From Olsenella urininfantis (GTDB taxonomy: Bacteria > Actinomycetota > Coriobacteriia > Coriobacteriales > Atopobiaceae): DNA of 64,000 nucleotides. Numbering within the stretch: the stretch's first letter is position 1; each line of letters begins with the position of its first letter. Below are positions 36,984-48,861 of this stretch, one piece after another. The position numbers and the translations under genes are program-made. Location of the stretch: the NCBI RefSeq assembly GCF_900155635.1, contig NZ_LT732540.1:842365-906364 (forward strand), given 5' to 3'. The notes below the pieces were generated by a model. It did no database searches. It saw nothing but the letters and a program-made list of their open reading frames with translations, and had not been told where the DNA came from.

Positions 36984-37988
36984 CTACTTGGCCACGGGCT
37001 TCCACCGCTCATAGCTGGCGTCAAACAGAGCCTTGAAGGAATCTGCGATCGAGCCGTCGGAGCCGATGCTGCCGGTGATGACATCCTTGTGGCCTGCCGG
37101 GTCGTCGAATTCAAGCGAGCGGTCCCATGCCTCCTGCAAGGCATCCATGCGGTTCCTGAGCCAGTTGCCCAGCACCGAGAGGTTCTGGGCGTCCTCCTCA
37201 TAGGTTCCCGAGGTGACGTCCACCGAGGAGACGGCATCGATGAGGTTGCTGACGTCAAGCGAGATCTGGTGGGCGGCCTGACGGCCATCCTCTCGGGCGG
37301 AGGGGTCCGCCGAGAGACCCTTCTCCCAGAAGAGCCTCTCATTCTCGTCCACACGCCGGGCAAGGGCCGCAAGGTCCTCCCAGGCAGCCTGAAGCGCCTC
37401 GAGGGTGGTCTCGTCGCCGCTCTTGACCTCCCCCTCGCCCGCCGGTCCAATGTCCTGGCCCTGCAGCTCCTTCACCTGGCCCGGAAAGCCCGCCATGGAG
37501 GTGTCCGCCTCGACCTTCGCTCGCCGGTCGAGGGCGGCCGGGTCCCAGGGGTGGGTTATGTAGAGCACGCTGCCACCCACCAGGGCGACGGCGGCGGCAA
37601 CCGCCACGAAGAGGGCCCTCGGGTTGGGAACGTGGTCATGGACGGGCCCACCATCCTGCGGGTCTGGCTCGGAGGGAATGGCGCTCTCGATGCGCGGGAT
37701 GACATTGGTGTGCCCCTCGGAGAGGCCGTCGTCCTGGGGGGGCCCGCTCGCAGTCCCTTCGCCAGTCGCGGACACGAAGGATCCGCTTCGGGGCTGCGAC
37801 GACGCCTGGGGCGTGGGCATGCCGCACCGAGGGCACACCTGGGAGCCGGGGGCGAGCGATGCTCCGCAGATCGGGCACCAGCTGCCCTGGATCCTGGGCA
37901 TGGCCGTGGTCTTCCCGAGATCCGCGCGGCAGGCAGGGCAGCGCAGGGAAGAGTCCGGGATGTTGGACCCGCAAACGGGACAGATCAC
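36984..37988 (-). CDS. Double zinc-ribbon single-pass membrane protein
   Basis: 334 residues from the GTG at 37988, six bases after GGAGG; an upstream frame without homology is dropped. The N-terminus has two zinc ribbons: CPVCGSNIPDSSLRCPAC and CPICGASLAPGSQVCPRC. A proline/serine-rich linker leads to one membrane helix (ALFVAVAAAVALVGGSVLYI, near residue 130). The external ~180 residues are helical and contain acidic stretches; the family is not recognised. The layout resembles membrane zinc-ribbon proteins of actinobacteria with cytoplasmic ribbons. Function is unknown. Confidence 0.78.
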   Translation of the reverse strand: MICPVCGSNIPDSSLRCPACRADLGKTTAMPRIQGSWCPICGASLAPGSQVCPRCGMPTPQASSQPRSGSFVSATGEGTASGPPQDDGLSEGHTNVIPRIESAIPSEPDPQDGGPVHDHVPNPRALFVAVAAAVALVGGSVLYITHPWDPAALDRRAKVEADTSMAGFPGQVKELQGQDIGPAGEGEVKSGDETTLEALQAAWEDLAALARRVDENERLFWEKGLSADPSAREDGRQAAHQISLDVSNLIDAVSSVDVTSGTYEEDAQNLSVLGNWLRNRMDALQEAWDRSLEFDDPAGHKDVITGSIGSDGSIADSFKALFDASYERWKPVAK

Positions 37989-38031
37989 GCCACACCTCCA
38001 AAGCAAGCGGCTTTTGAAACTCCTTGGGAGC

Positions 38032-40701
<2,670 letters not shown>

Positions 40702-40706
40702 GGGTC

Positions 40707-43100
40707 CTACCTCCCGTGAAGCCTGTTGAGAGCGTCGATGAGGGCGCGCGCGTAGCGGCCATCCGCACAGGAGCGCGCGAAGAGCCTGTCAAAGAGGCAC
40801 CACGACGCAAGCGAGAGAAACGCCAACAATATAAGCATGGCGGGGCTGGGGGCAGAGAGTCTGTAAAAGTCCGGAAACGCAAGGCAGCCGACAATGACCG
40901 TGGCGGCCACCACGAAAAGCACCCCCGCGCGCAACGCGTTGAGCGGAAGAGAGATGCGCCTGATGAGGGCAAACCCCACCACGCTCACTATCGCCATGCA
41001 CATCACCGAGGCCTCCTCTGCACTCATCCCCACGAGCTCGCGTGCCACCAGAGCCGCAAGGAGGCCCAGCGAGATGACGGCCGAGGCGGGAAGCGAGCGA
41101 CGCAGGACGTTCTCGAGGAAGTTGCCGCTCACACGCTGGCTGTTTGGCTCGAGCGCCAGGACGAACGAGGGAATGCCAATGACGGCCGTCGAGACGAGCG
41201 ACATCTGAACGGGGATGAAGGGGTAGGGCGGCAAGAGCACGCAGAAGGCGGCAACGACCGCGGAGAAGACGGTCTTGACCAAGAAGAGCGAGGCAGAGCG
41301 CTGGAGGTTGTTGATGGACCTCCTCCCCTCCGCCACGACCTCGGGCATATGGGAGAAGTCGTCGTCGGCAAGCACCACATCGGCGACGTTTCTCGCCGCG
41401 TCAGTCCCAGAGGCGAAGGAGACCGCGCAGTCGGACTCGCGCAGGGCGAGGATGTCATTCACGCCGTCCCCCGTCATGGCAACCGTGCGACCCAAGGCGT
41501 GTAGCGCCCTGACCAGGCTGCGCTTCTGCTCGGGAGTCACACGGCCGAACACGCGGGCCGAGGAGGCGTGGGACATCAGCTCCTCGTCGGACATGCCCGT
41601 TGCGTCCACGGCACGATTGGCGTGGGGCACGCCCGCGCGCGACGCGATAGCGGCGGCGGTGGCGGGGTCATCGCCCGAGATGACGATGAGCTCGACCCCC
41701 TGCTCCGCGAAGTAGCCCATGGTCGAGGGGGCGGAGGCCCTCAGCTCGTCTCTCAGCGCAAGCTGACAGAGCGGCCGGGGCTCGCCCAAGGGAAGTCCCC
41801 GCCCGTCGAAGCCGTCGCAGGAGCAGACGACCAGGACCCGCTCAAGCGCGTCCTCCCTTATGTCCGCAAGCCCGCGCGCGCCACCCTCCCCCAGCACGAA
41901 GGGGGCTGCGCCCATCACGAATGACTCTCCCGTCTCAAGGGTGCAGCCCGACATCTTTCGCGAGGAGTCGAAGGGGACGCTGCGCGTGACGGCCTCGTGC
42001 GAGATGCCCTCCCGCTGGGACCACGAGAGAATGGCCGCGCTCGTGGCGTTGACGTCGTCCGCGTTCGAGCTGGCGAGGGCGGAGATCGCCCTGCGAGAGA
42101 GCCCCTCGTCCACACCGCCCTCCCCCACCACGCGCACGAGCTCCATGTGGCCCGTGGTCAACGTCCCCGTCTTGTCCAGGCAGAGCGTGTCAACGCGCGC
42201 GAGCGTCTCTATGCAGCGCGAGCGCTGGGCAAGGACGCCACGCCGAGCGAGCCTGGTGGCGGCGATGGCCATGACGCTCGAGGTGAGCAGCACGAGCCCC
42301 TGAGGGATCATGCCGATCACCGCGGCGATGGCGGAAAGGATGGAACCATTCAGCGAGATATGCCCGAGCAGGTACATGCGGGCGAAGAGGATGCAGCCCA
42401 AGGGGACGAGGACGCGCGTGGCGCTGCGCACGATGAGGTCGATGGCGTCTTGTATCTCGGAGCGCACGGGACGGACGCGACCCGCCTCACCGGCCAGGCG
42501 CGCCGCGTAGCCCTCGGCGCCCACCACCCTCGCGCGGGCCCTAAGCGAGCCCGAGACCACATGGCTGCCCCCTACGACCTGGTCGCCCGCGCGCTTCGAG
42601 ACGTTGCGGCTCTCGCCCGTGAGAAGGGATTCGTCCACACTGGCCTCGCCAGAAATGACCGTGGAGTCGGCGGGGACCTGGTCTCCATGAGAGAGGAGGA
42701 TGACATCCCCCAGGACGATCTGGTCTATAGGGACCTCCGCCTCCCGAGCGTCGCGAAGCACGCGCGCGGGCTTTGAGGTGAGGATGGTGAGGCGGTCCAC
42801 CATGCGCTTGGCGCGCAGCTCCTGGAAGATGCCTATGCCCAGGTTCGCGGCCACCACCCCCACGAAGAGCATGTTGCGCCAGGCGCCCGTGTGCGCGACG
42901 AGGAGCGCCATGGCCAGGTTGATGCCATTGAAGGGGGTGACGAGGTTCTCCAGCACGATCTGCCCGACGGTCCTGGTGCGCACCGCAGTTCCGGTGTTCG
43001 CCTTGCCCTCCTGGGCGAGGCGAAGCGCCTCGTCGCTGCTCAGGCCCGCCACAGTCCAGCTTTCGCAGGCAGCTTCCTCATCGGGCGCGACCGTCGTCAT
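40707..43100 (-). CDS. Cation-transporting P-type ATPase (CtpE-like)
   Basis: 797 residues from the ATG at 43100 behind GAGGAG; the open frame extends upstream through the tRNA gene and is not used. P-type motifs: LLTGESRNVS, phosphorylated Asp near residue 309 in CLDKTGTLTTGHM, and MTGDGVNDILALRESDCAVS. The TM4 motif is IPQGLVLLTSS in place of the heavy-metal CPx motif, so not a copper/zinc pump; it matches the CtpE/YfgQ-like group linked to Ca2+ uptake. The first gene of an apparent transcript leading into aconitase. Confidence 0.9.
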   Translation of the reverse strand: MTTVAPDEEAACESWTVAGLSSDEALRLAQEGKANTGTAVRTRTVGQIVLENLVTPFNGINLAMALLVAHTGAWRNMLFVGVVAANLGIGIFQELRAKRMVDRLTILTSKPARVLRDAREAEVPIDQIVLGDVILLSHGDQVPADSTVISGEASVDESLLTGESRNVSKRAGDQVVGGSHVVSGSLRARARVVGAEGYAARLAGEAGRVRPVRSEIQDAIDLIVRSATRVLVPLGCILFARMYLLGHISLNGSILSAIAAVIGMIPQGLVLLTSSVMAIAATRLARRGVLAQRSRCIETLARVDTLCLDKTGTLTTGHMELVRVVGEGGVDEGLSRRAISALASSNADDVNATSAAILSWSQREGISHEAVTRSVPFDSSRKMSGCTLETGESFVMGAAPFVLGEGGARGLADIREDALERVLVVCSCDGFDGRGLPLGEPRPLCQLALRDELRASAPSTMGYFAEQGVELIVISGDDPATAAAIASRAGVPHANRAVDATGMSDEELMSHASSARVFGRVTPEQKRSLVRALHALGRTVAMTGDGVNDILALRESDCAVSFASGTDAARNVADVVLADDDFSHMPEVVAEGRRSINNLQRSASLFLVKTVFSAVVAAFCVLLPPYPFIPVQMSLVSTAVIGIPSFVLALEPNSQRVSGNFLENVLRRSLPASAVISLGLLAALVARELVGMSAEEASVMCMAIVSVVGFALIRRISLPLNALRAGVLFVVAATVIVGCLAFPDFYRLSAPSPAMLILLAFLSLASWCLFDRLFARSCADGRYARALIDALNRLHGR

Positions 43101-43137
43101 GTGGGCTCCTCGATGGTGCGATGGGGTGTACATGAAA

Positions 43138-43163
43138 GGGGCCGCTGCGGGGAGCCAGCGGCC
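43138..43163 (-). terminator. Probable terminator of tRNA-Arg
   Basis: 43140-43147 pairs with 43156-43163 (GGCCGCTG/CAGCGGCC, eight-base loop), 12 bases after the tRNA 3' end on the minus strand. The following U-tract is short (CCUUUC), so termination may be partial and allow read-through into the P-type ATPase. Confidence 0.55.
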
Positions 43164-43175
43164 TCGGACCTTCGA

Positions 43176-43252
43176 TGGTGACCCCGGTGGGGCTCGAACC
43201 CACGACCTTTCGCTCCGGAGGCGAACGCTCTGATCCACTGAGCTACGGGGCC
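43176..43252 (-). tRNA. tRNA-Arg (anticodon CCG)
   Basis: The minus strand folds as a full cloverleaf. The acceptor stem is GGCCCCG with CGGGGTC (one G-U), the D-arm contains GCTCAGTGGATCAGAGC, the anticodon stem TTCGC/GCGAA encloses loop CTCCGGA with anticodon CCG, and the T-arm is GTGGGTTCGAGCCCCAC. The discriminator is A and CCA is encoded (complement of 43176-43178). It decodes CGG. A TATACT -10 (complement of 43263-43268) lies 10 bases upstream. Confidence 0.96.
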
Positions 43253-43414
43253 ATGGCTCGCAAGTATAGCCTAAGCGAGGCCCTTGCCCGCCTTGGTCCC
43301 AAGCACCCATCGCACTCCCACAAAACAGGGGTGTAACGCTTTCGATAAGGCCGCGGCGCCTGCCCCGATGGGTGGTAGCATCGACAAAAACGACATCACG
43401 GCGAAGGGCCCGAC

Positions 43415-44446
43415 ATGATCGCGATTGTGAAGAACAGCGCCACCACGGAGCAGCTCGACCACCTCGTGCGCTGGATAGAGGGACGCGGCTTCAAGACCAA
43501 CGTCTCGAGGGGCGAGAACGAGACCGTGGTGGGGATCATTGGCGACACAACGCAGATAGACCCCTTCCTGCTCGAGTCGATGGACATCATCGACCAGGTA
43601 AGGCGCGTGACCGAGCCCTTCAAAAAGGCAAACCGCAAGTTCCATCCCGAGGACAGCGTGGTGGATTGCGGGTTCGGCGTGCTCCTGGGTGGCGGTCACT
43701 TTCAGGTGATAGCCGGCCCCTGCGCGGTTGAGGGGAAGGGCCTCCTGCGCATTGCCCGAGCAGTCAAGAGGGCGGGGGCAAGCATGTTGCGCGGCGGTGC
43801 CTTCAAGCCTCGCACCAGCCCCTACGCCTTTCAGGGCATGGGGGCAAAGGGCCTGGACCTGCTCATGGAGGCATCTGAGGAGCTCAGGATGCCCGTGGTA
43901 ACCGAGGTCATGGACCCCCGCGACATCCAGCTCTTCCTCGACAGGGGCATCCACGTCATGCAGGTCGGTGCCAGAAACGCGCAGAACTACAGCCTTCTGC
44001 GAGAGCTGGGGCAGACCAGGGTTCCCATCCTCCTCAAGCGAGGCATGTCACAGACCATAGACGAGCTCCTCATGGCTTCCGAGTACGTCATGAGCGAGGG
44101 CAACCCCAACGTCATCCTCTGCGAGAGGGGCATCCGCAGCTTCGAGACGCGCACCAGGAACACCTTCGACGTGAACGCCATCCCCGTGCTGCACCAGCTC
44201 ACGCACCTCCCGGTCGTGGGCGACCCAAGCCATGCCACGGGCTACACCCGCTACGTGCGCCCGGCCGCCTATGCGGCCTGCGCGGCAGGTGCCGACGGGC
44301 TCGAGATTGAGGTGCATGACAACCCCAGCGAGGCATGGTCCGACGGGGCGCAGGCCCTCACCCCAGATCAGTTCGCAGACAGCATGCGTCGCATTGCCCT
44401 CATCCGCGAGGCCATATGCCAAGACCTGGATGGCGTCGATGCCTAG
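43415..44446 (+). CDS. aroF: 3-deoxy-7-phosphoheptulonate synthase (type I-beta, with FL regulatory domain)
   Basis: 343 residues; condenses PEP and erythrose-4-phosphate in the first shikimate step. The N-terminal ~70 residues form a ferredoxin-like regulatory domain (MIAIVKNSATTEQLDHLVRW) as in Thermotoga-type enzymes, often the site of Tyr/Phe inhibition. The catalytic barrel has VIAGPCAVEGKGLLRIAR, GAFKPRTSPYAFQG and PVVGDPSHATGYTRYV. GAAGGG precedes the ATG. First gene of the aromatic operon. It overlaps tyrA, so Tyr feedback and synthesis are encoded together. Confidence 0.95.
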   Translation: MIAIVKNSATTEQLDHLVRWIEGRGFKTNVSRGENETVVGIIGDTTQIDPFLLESMDIIDQVRRVTEPFKKANRKFHPEDSVVDCGFGVLLGGGHFQVIAGPCAVEGKGLLRIARAVKRAGASMLRGGAFKPRTSPYAFQGMGAKGLDLLMEASEELRMPVVTEVMDPRDIQLFLDRGIHVMQVGARNAQNYSLLRELGQTRVPILLKRGMSQTIDELLMASEYVMSEGNPNVILCERGIRSFETRTRNTFDVNAIPVLHQLTHLPVVGDPSHATGYTRYVRPAAYAACAAGADGLEIEVHDNPSEAWSDGAQALTPDQFADSMRRIALIREAICQDLDGVDA

Positions 44447-45314
44447 TCATGGCACCCCCACCTACGTGGACGGACGCGTGGGCGTGGTGGGGCTTGGCCT
44501 CATGGGAGGCTCCTTCGCGCGGGCACTCCACGCGGGAGGCCGGGAGGTGTACGCCTGGAATAGGACGCGCTCCACGCTCGAGCTCGCCATGGTGGACGTG
44601 GTGGACGGGGAACTCACGGACGAGAGCATCGGCAGCTGCGAGCTGATCATCCTGGCGGGCTACCCGCAGGCGAGCATCGACTGGCTGCTCCAGATGGAGG
44701 GGCTCATCTCTCCTGGGGCCATCGCGATCGACTGCGTGGGCGTCAAGCGCAGGGTCTGCGAGAGCTGCTTTGCCATCGCGGCACGGCACGACTGGCACTT
44801 CGTGGGCTGCCACCCCATGGCCGGCACGCAGCACTCCGGCTACGCGCATTCGCGCGCCGGCATGTTCCGCGGCGCGCCCATGGTCATGGTGCCCCCACGG
44901 GACATGGACGACATCGAGAGGCTCGACCTCCTGGACCGCATCGAGCGCCTGCTTGCGCCCTGCGGGTTCGGCCAGTTCAGCGTGACCACCGCCGAGCGTC
45001 ACGACGAGGTCATCGCCTTCACGTCGCAGCTTGCGCACGTGGTCTCCAACGCCTACGTGAAGAGCCCCACGGCCCGCGCGCACAGGGGGTTCTCGGCAGG
45101 GTCCTACAAGGACCTCACCCGCGTGGCACGGCTGAACGCGCGCATGTGGAGCGAGCTCTTCCTCGAAGACGCGGACATGCTCTCCAGGGAGATCCAGACA
45201 CTCATCGACTGCCTCCTGGAATACAAGGGCGCAATAGACGCCCACGACGCGGGGAGGCTCGAGGCGCTTCTCGCCGAGGGCGATAGGCGCAAGAGGGAGA
45301 TTGAGGGACGATGA
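44439..45314 (+). CDS. tyrA: Prephenate dehydrogenase
   Basis: About 291 residues from the ATG at 44439, overlapping the aroF stop by eight bases; an ATG at 44430 is equally possible. The Rossmann fold begins GVVGLGLMGGSFARALH, followed by VDCVGVKRRVCES-type and VGCHPMAGTQHSGYAHSRAG, then PPRDMDDIERL and the helical dimer domain with TAERHDEVIAFTSQLAHVVS. It converts prephenate to 4-hydroxyphenylpyruvate. No ACT domain is present. ATGA overlap with aroB downstream. Confidence 0.93.
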   Translation: MPSHGTPTYVDGRVGVVGLGLMGGSFARALHAGGREVYAWNRTRSTLELAMVDVVDGELTDESIGSCELIILAGYPQASIDWLLQMEGLISPGAIAIDCVGVKRRVCESCFAIAARHDWHFVGCHPMAGTQHSGYAHSRAGMFRGAPMVMVPPRDMDDIERLDLLDRIERLLAPCGFGQFSVTTAERHDEVIAFTSQLAHVVSNAYVKSPTARAHRGFSAGSYKDLTRVARLNARMWSELFLEDADMLSREIQTLIDCLLEYKGAIDAHDAGRLEALLAEGDRRKREIEGR

Positions 45315-46402
45315 GCGCGCACGAGACCATAGACGTCAGCACCCAAGACGGAAGCTACGACGTCCACGTGGGGGCAGGCATCCTGGACGGGCTTGGAGAG
45401 CTCGTCCGCGGCGCATGCGCGGGGCGGGCGGCAAGGGTCATCTCGGACTCGAACGTGGCTCCCCTCTACGCGAACGACGTCGCCCTCTCGCTTCTTGACG
45501 CGGGCTTTGAGAGCAGCATCCACATCTTTGAGGCAGGCGAGGCGTCGAAGAGCATGGAGACCCTCTCGGAGCTGCTGGAACGGCTGGCGGAGGGGGGCCT
45601 TGACAGAGACGACGTGGTGGTTGCCCTGGGCGGAGGCGTGACGGGCGACCTCGCGGGGCTTGCCGCCGCCCTCTATCTGCGCGGAATAAAGCTGGTGCAG
45701 GTCCCCACCTCCCTGCTGGCCATGGTCGACTCTTCCGTTGGGGGCAAGTGCGCGGTGGACCTAGCGGCCGGCAAGAACCTGGCGGGGGCCTTCTGGCAGC
45801 CCTCCCTTGTGGTGGCTGACGTGGACTGCCTGGACACCATTGCCCCCGAGCTCTTCCGGGACTCCTGCGGCGAGGTCATCAAGCACGCCGTCCTTGCGGA
45901 CGAGGCGCTCTTCGCCGCCCTCGAGCGTCGTACCCTCACCGATGCCGGCCTCACTGGAGAGGAGCTGGTGGACATAGTGGCGCGAAACGTCAGAATCAAG
46001 CGTGACGTGGTGGAGGCGGACGAGAGGGAGCTGGGGCTGAGGCAGACGCTCAACCTGGGGCATAGCATAGGTCACGCCATAGAGGCCGCCTCGGGCCTCA
46101 GCCTGGGCCACGGCTCCTCCGTGGCGGCGGGGCTCTGCTGCATCGCGCGCGCCTCCTCGCGCCTTGGCTGGTGCTCGGACGAGTGCTGCCAAAGGATCGT
46201 CGCGCTCGTGGCCTCCCACGGGCTTCCCACGGACACGGACGTCCCTCACAAGGAGCTCCTCTCCTTCATGCTGCGCGACAAGAAGCGCCACGGTGACGGA
46301 ATCAACCTGGTAATCCCCCGTGAGATCGCGGACGTTGAGCTGAGGCGCTGCCAGGTGGGAGAGCTCGAGGAGATCGTGCGCTTGGGCTGCGGGGTGAGCT
46401 GA
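45311..46402 (+). CDS. aroB: 3-dehydroquinate synthase
   Basis: 363 residues. Conserved blocks: GGGVTGDLAGLAAALYLRGI, QVPTSLLAMVDSSVGGKCAV, the metal-ligand region RDSCGEVIKHAVLADEALF, and NLGHSIGHAIEAASGLSLGH with its His ligands. It converts DAHP to 3-dehydroquinate using NAD and a divalent metal. The ATG overlaps the tyrA TGA. The C-terminus includes DKKRHGDGINLVIP, which is diagnostic. Confidence 0.96.
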   Translation: MSAHETIDVSTQDGSYDVHVGAGILDGLGELVRGACAGRAARVISDSNVAPLYANDVALSLLDAGFESSIHIFEAGEASKSMETLSELLERLAEGGLDRDDVVVALGGGVTGDLAGLAAALYLRGIKLVQVPTSLLAMVDSSVGGKCAVDLAAGKNLAGAFWQPSLVVADVDCLDTIAPELFRDSCGEVIKHAVLADEALFAALERRTLTDAGLTGEELVDIVARNVRIKRDVVEADERELGLRQTLNLGHSIGHAIEAASGLSLGHGSSVAAGLCCIARASSRLGWCSDECCQRIVALVASHGLPTDTDVPHKELLSFMLRDKKRHGDGINLVIPREIADVELRRCQVGELEEIVRLGCGVS

Positions 46403-46403
46403 C

Positions 46404-47708
46404 ATGGACGTGACCATCACCCCTCACCCGCTTTCCGGGAACATCCCCGCCATAGCCTCGAAGTCGGCGGCGCACAGGCTGCTCATCCTGGCGGCGCTGG
46501 CAGAGGGCATCACGGATCTTGACTGCGACACCAGCTCTCTTGACATAGAGGCGACGGCAGGCTGCCTGCGCGCCCTTGGCGCCCAGGTAACCCGAACCAA
46601 GTTGGGGTTCAGGGTGCGGCCCCTCCCCCGTGACGCCGGCGGGGCCGCGACGGGGCGCCGCGACGCACGGCTCGACTGCGGGGAATCCGGCTCCACCCTG
46701 CGCTTCATGCTTCCCGTGCTCTGCGGGCTGAGCACGGGGGGGCAGATCGAGGTGAGCGGCAGGCTTTCCCAGAGGCCCCTCTCCCCCCTCTTCGAGCAGC
46801 TCTCGGCCCACGGCGCCCACCTGTCCGAGAAGGGCAGCTTTCCCCTGAAGGTCGCAGGCAGGATGTCTGGAGGCCGCTTCGAGCTCCCTGGCAACGTGTC
46901 CTCCCAGTACGTCAGCGGCCTCCTCATGGCGGCTCCCCTCCTCTCGGAGGGGCTTGAGGTCGAGGTCGAGCGTCCCGTGGAGTCGAAGGCCTACGTCGAC
47001 ATGACCCTGGACGCGCTCGCCAGCTTTGGTGCCAGTGTCCAGGTGACCGAAGGCGAGGGCTGCGTCCACTACGGGCTTTCGGCAGGAACGCGCCTGGCAT
47101 CCCCTGGACGCCTGCGCGTGGAGGGAGACTGGTCCAACGCCGCCTTCTGGCTCTGCGCGGGGGCGCTTGGGGGAGAAGGTGTCACGGTCCAGGGCCTTGA
47201 CGGCGCCAGCGCGCAGGGAGACCGATGCGTGATGCTCGAGCTCGCGTCCCTGGGCGCACGCTGCTCCACGAGGGGTCGCACCGCGACCTGCGCCAGTCGA
47301 AGGCTCGCTCCCGCGGAGATCGACGCCTCGAAGATTCCCGACCTCGTGCCGCCTCTGGCGGCCACCTGCTGCCTCTGCCCAGGGGAAAGTCGCATCGTCA
47401 ACGCGGGAAGGCTCAGACTCAAGGAGTCCGACCGTCTTGCAAGCGTATCCGCCGCCCTCTCTGCCATGGGCGCTCGCATCACGACCGAGGGGGACGCCCT
47501 TCTCATCCAGGGCGTGGCATCTCTTGCCGGCGGTGACGTTGACGCGGCGAACGACCACCGGATCGCGATGATGTCCGCCATCGCTGCAGCCTACGCAAGC
47601 GGGCCAACCACCATCCACGGGGCGGAATGCGTCGCGAAGTCATATCCGGGCTTCTTCGACGACTTCCGGCTCCTGGGTGGAATCGTCAAGGAAAGCGAGG
47701 TGCGCTGA
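46404..47708 (+). CDS. aroA: 3-phosphoshikimate 1-carboxyvinyltransferase (EPSP synthase)
   Basis: 434 residues. It begins ITPHPLSGNIPAIASKSAAH with the shikimate-3-phosphate-binding KSAAHR. Then LDCGESGSTLRFMLPVLCGL, FELPGNVSSQYVSGLLMAAP, DASKIPDLVPPLAA and ESDRLASVSAALSAMGA follow, with DANDHRIAMMSAIAA-like VDAANDHRIAMM near the end. The PEP-site loop reads CGESGSTLRF, and SQYVSGLLMAA rather than the E. coli-type loop, suggesting a class II-like enzyme; glyphosate sensitivity cannot be judged. One base separates it from aroB. Confidence 0.96.
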   Translation: MDVTITPHPLSGNIPAIASKSAAHRLLILAALAEGITDLDCDTSSLDIEATAGCLRALGAQVTRTKLGFRVRPLPRDAGGAATGRRDARLDCGESGSTLRFMLPVLCGLSTGGQIEVSGRLSQRPLSPLFEQLSAHGAHLSEKGSFPLKVAGRMSGGRFELPGNVSSQYVSGLLMAAPLLSEGLEVEVERPVESKAYVDMTLDALASFGASVQVTEGEGCVHYGLSAGTRLASPGRLRVEGDWSNAAFWLCAGALGGEGVTVQGLDGASAQGDRCVMLELASLGARCSTRGRTATCASRRLAPAEIDASKIPDLVPPLAATCCLCPGESRIVNAGRLRLKESDRLASVSAALSAMGARITTEGDALLIQGVASLAGGDVDAANDHRIAMMSAIAAAYASGPTTIHGAECVAKSYPGFFDDFRLLGGIVKESEVR

Positions 47709-47709
47709 G

Positions 47710-48861
47710 GTGCCTTCGAGCTTCGGCAACGCCCTGAGGGTCAGCGTGTTCGGGCAATCTCACTCCGCATCCATTGGATGTGTGGTGGAGGGCCTGCCGT
47801 CGGGCTTCAAGGTCGACCAGGGGGCCCTGGCCGCCTTCATGGCGCGCAGGGCCCCCGGGCAAGGACGCTGGACAACCCCACGCAAGGAGTCTGACACGCC
47901 ACGCTTCCTCTCCGGGCTCAATCCCGCAGGGGCAACCTGCGGGGCCCCCCTCTGCATCAGCATCGACAACAGCAACCAGCGCCCTCAGGACTACGAGGAG
48001 CTCAGGCGCATTCCCCGCCCAGGGCATGCGGACCTGGGCGCGCAGGCCAAATGGGGTGGAAGCCAGGACGTCGCCGGCGGGGGGCACTTCTCAGGCAGGC
48101 TCACCGCACCGCTTTGCGCGGCGGGGGGAATAGCGGCGCAGATGCTCGACAAGAGGGGTGTGCGCGTTGCCGCGCACCTGCTCTCAGTGGGCGAGGCGCA
48201 GGACCAGCCATTCTCGGCCCTGGACATGGACCCCCCCTCTCGCGCCGAGCTCGCACGGCAGATGGAGGCCCTGGCGCAGGGAGGCCCCTTCCCCACCATA
48301 GGGAAGGCCGCCGGCAGGCAGATGCTTGAGGCGATCGAGGCCGCACATCAGGACCTCGACTCGGTGGGAGGCGTCATAGAGTGCGTGGTCACCGGTCTTC
48401 CCGCGGGCATCGGCTCCCCCATCTTCGACGGCCTCGAAAACCTCATCGCGCGGGCCTGCCTGGGCATCCCCGGCGTCAAGGGGATCGAGTTTGGCCGCGG
48501 CTTCGAGGCGTCACGCCTGAGAGGAAGCCAGAACAACGATGCGTGGCAGGTGGATGGCGGACGCATCTGCCCCGTGACCAATAACGCGGGGGGCTCCCTT
48601 GGCGGCATCAGCACGGGGGCGCCGGTGCTCTTCCGCCTCGCCGTCAAGCCCACGCCCAGCATCGCCCGAGCACAGCAGAGCGTGGACCTCGAGCTGATGC
48701 GCAACTGCCCGCTCGAGGTGAGGGGCCGGCATGACCCCTGCATCGCACCAAGGGCCGTCCCCGTCGCGGAGGCCATGGCCGCCCTGTGCGCCCTTGACGC
48801 CTGGCTCTCCTTTGCCCCGGAGGGGCATCCGTTCTCGCTTTCGGAAGAGAGGGATGGATGA
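47710..48861 (+). CDS. aroC: Chorismate synthase
   Basis: 383 residues from the GTG at 47710, one base after the aroA stop, with GAGG nine bases upstream. FMN-binding/active-site blocks: FGNALRVSVFGQSHSASIGC, TPRKESDTPRFLSG, PRPGHADLGAQAKWGG and GGGHFSGRLTAPLCAAGGIA, and a C-terminal GISTGAPVLFRLAVKPTPSI. It eliminates phosphate from EPSP to form chorismate with reduced FMN. The typical G-H-A-D tract is intact. ATGA overlap with pheA. Confidence 0.95.
   Translation: MPSSFGNALRVSVFGQSHSASIGCVVEGLPSGFKVDQGALAAFMARRAPGQGRWTTPRKESDTPRFLSGLNPAGATCGAPLCISIDNSNQRPQDYEELRRIPRPGHADLGAQAKWGGSQDVAGGGHFSGRLTAPLCAAGGIAAQMLDKRGVRVAAHLLSVGEAQDQPFSALDMDPPSRAELARQMEALAQGGPFPTIGKAAGRQMLEAIEAAHQDLDSVGGVIECVVTGLPAGIGSPIFDGLENLIARACLGIPGVKGIEFGRGFEASRLRGSQNNDAWQVDGGRICPVTNNAGGSLGGISTGAPVLFRLAVKPTPSIARAQQSVDLELMRNCPLEVRGRHDPCIAPRAVPVAEAMAALCALDAWLSFAPEGHPFSLSEERDG

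Noticed and set aside
43101..43310. Upstream extension of the P-type ATPase by 70 codons
   Set aside because: It passes through the tRNA-Arg gene. The ATG at 43100 has a GAGGAG site and starts the homologous region.
43369..43419. A 16-codon upstream frame ending in ATGA at the aroF start
   Set aside because: No ribosome site and no run of Phe, Tyr or Trp codons, so no evidence for an aromatic leader peptide here.
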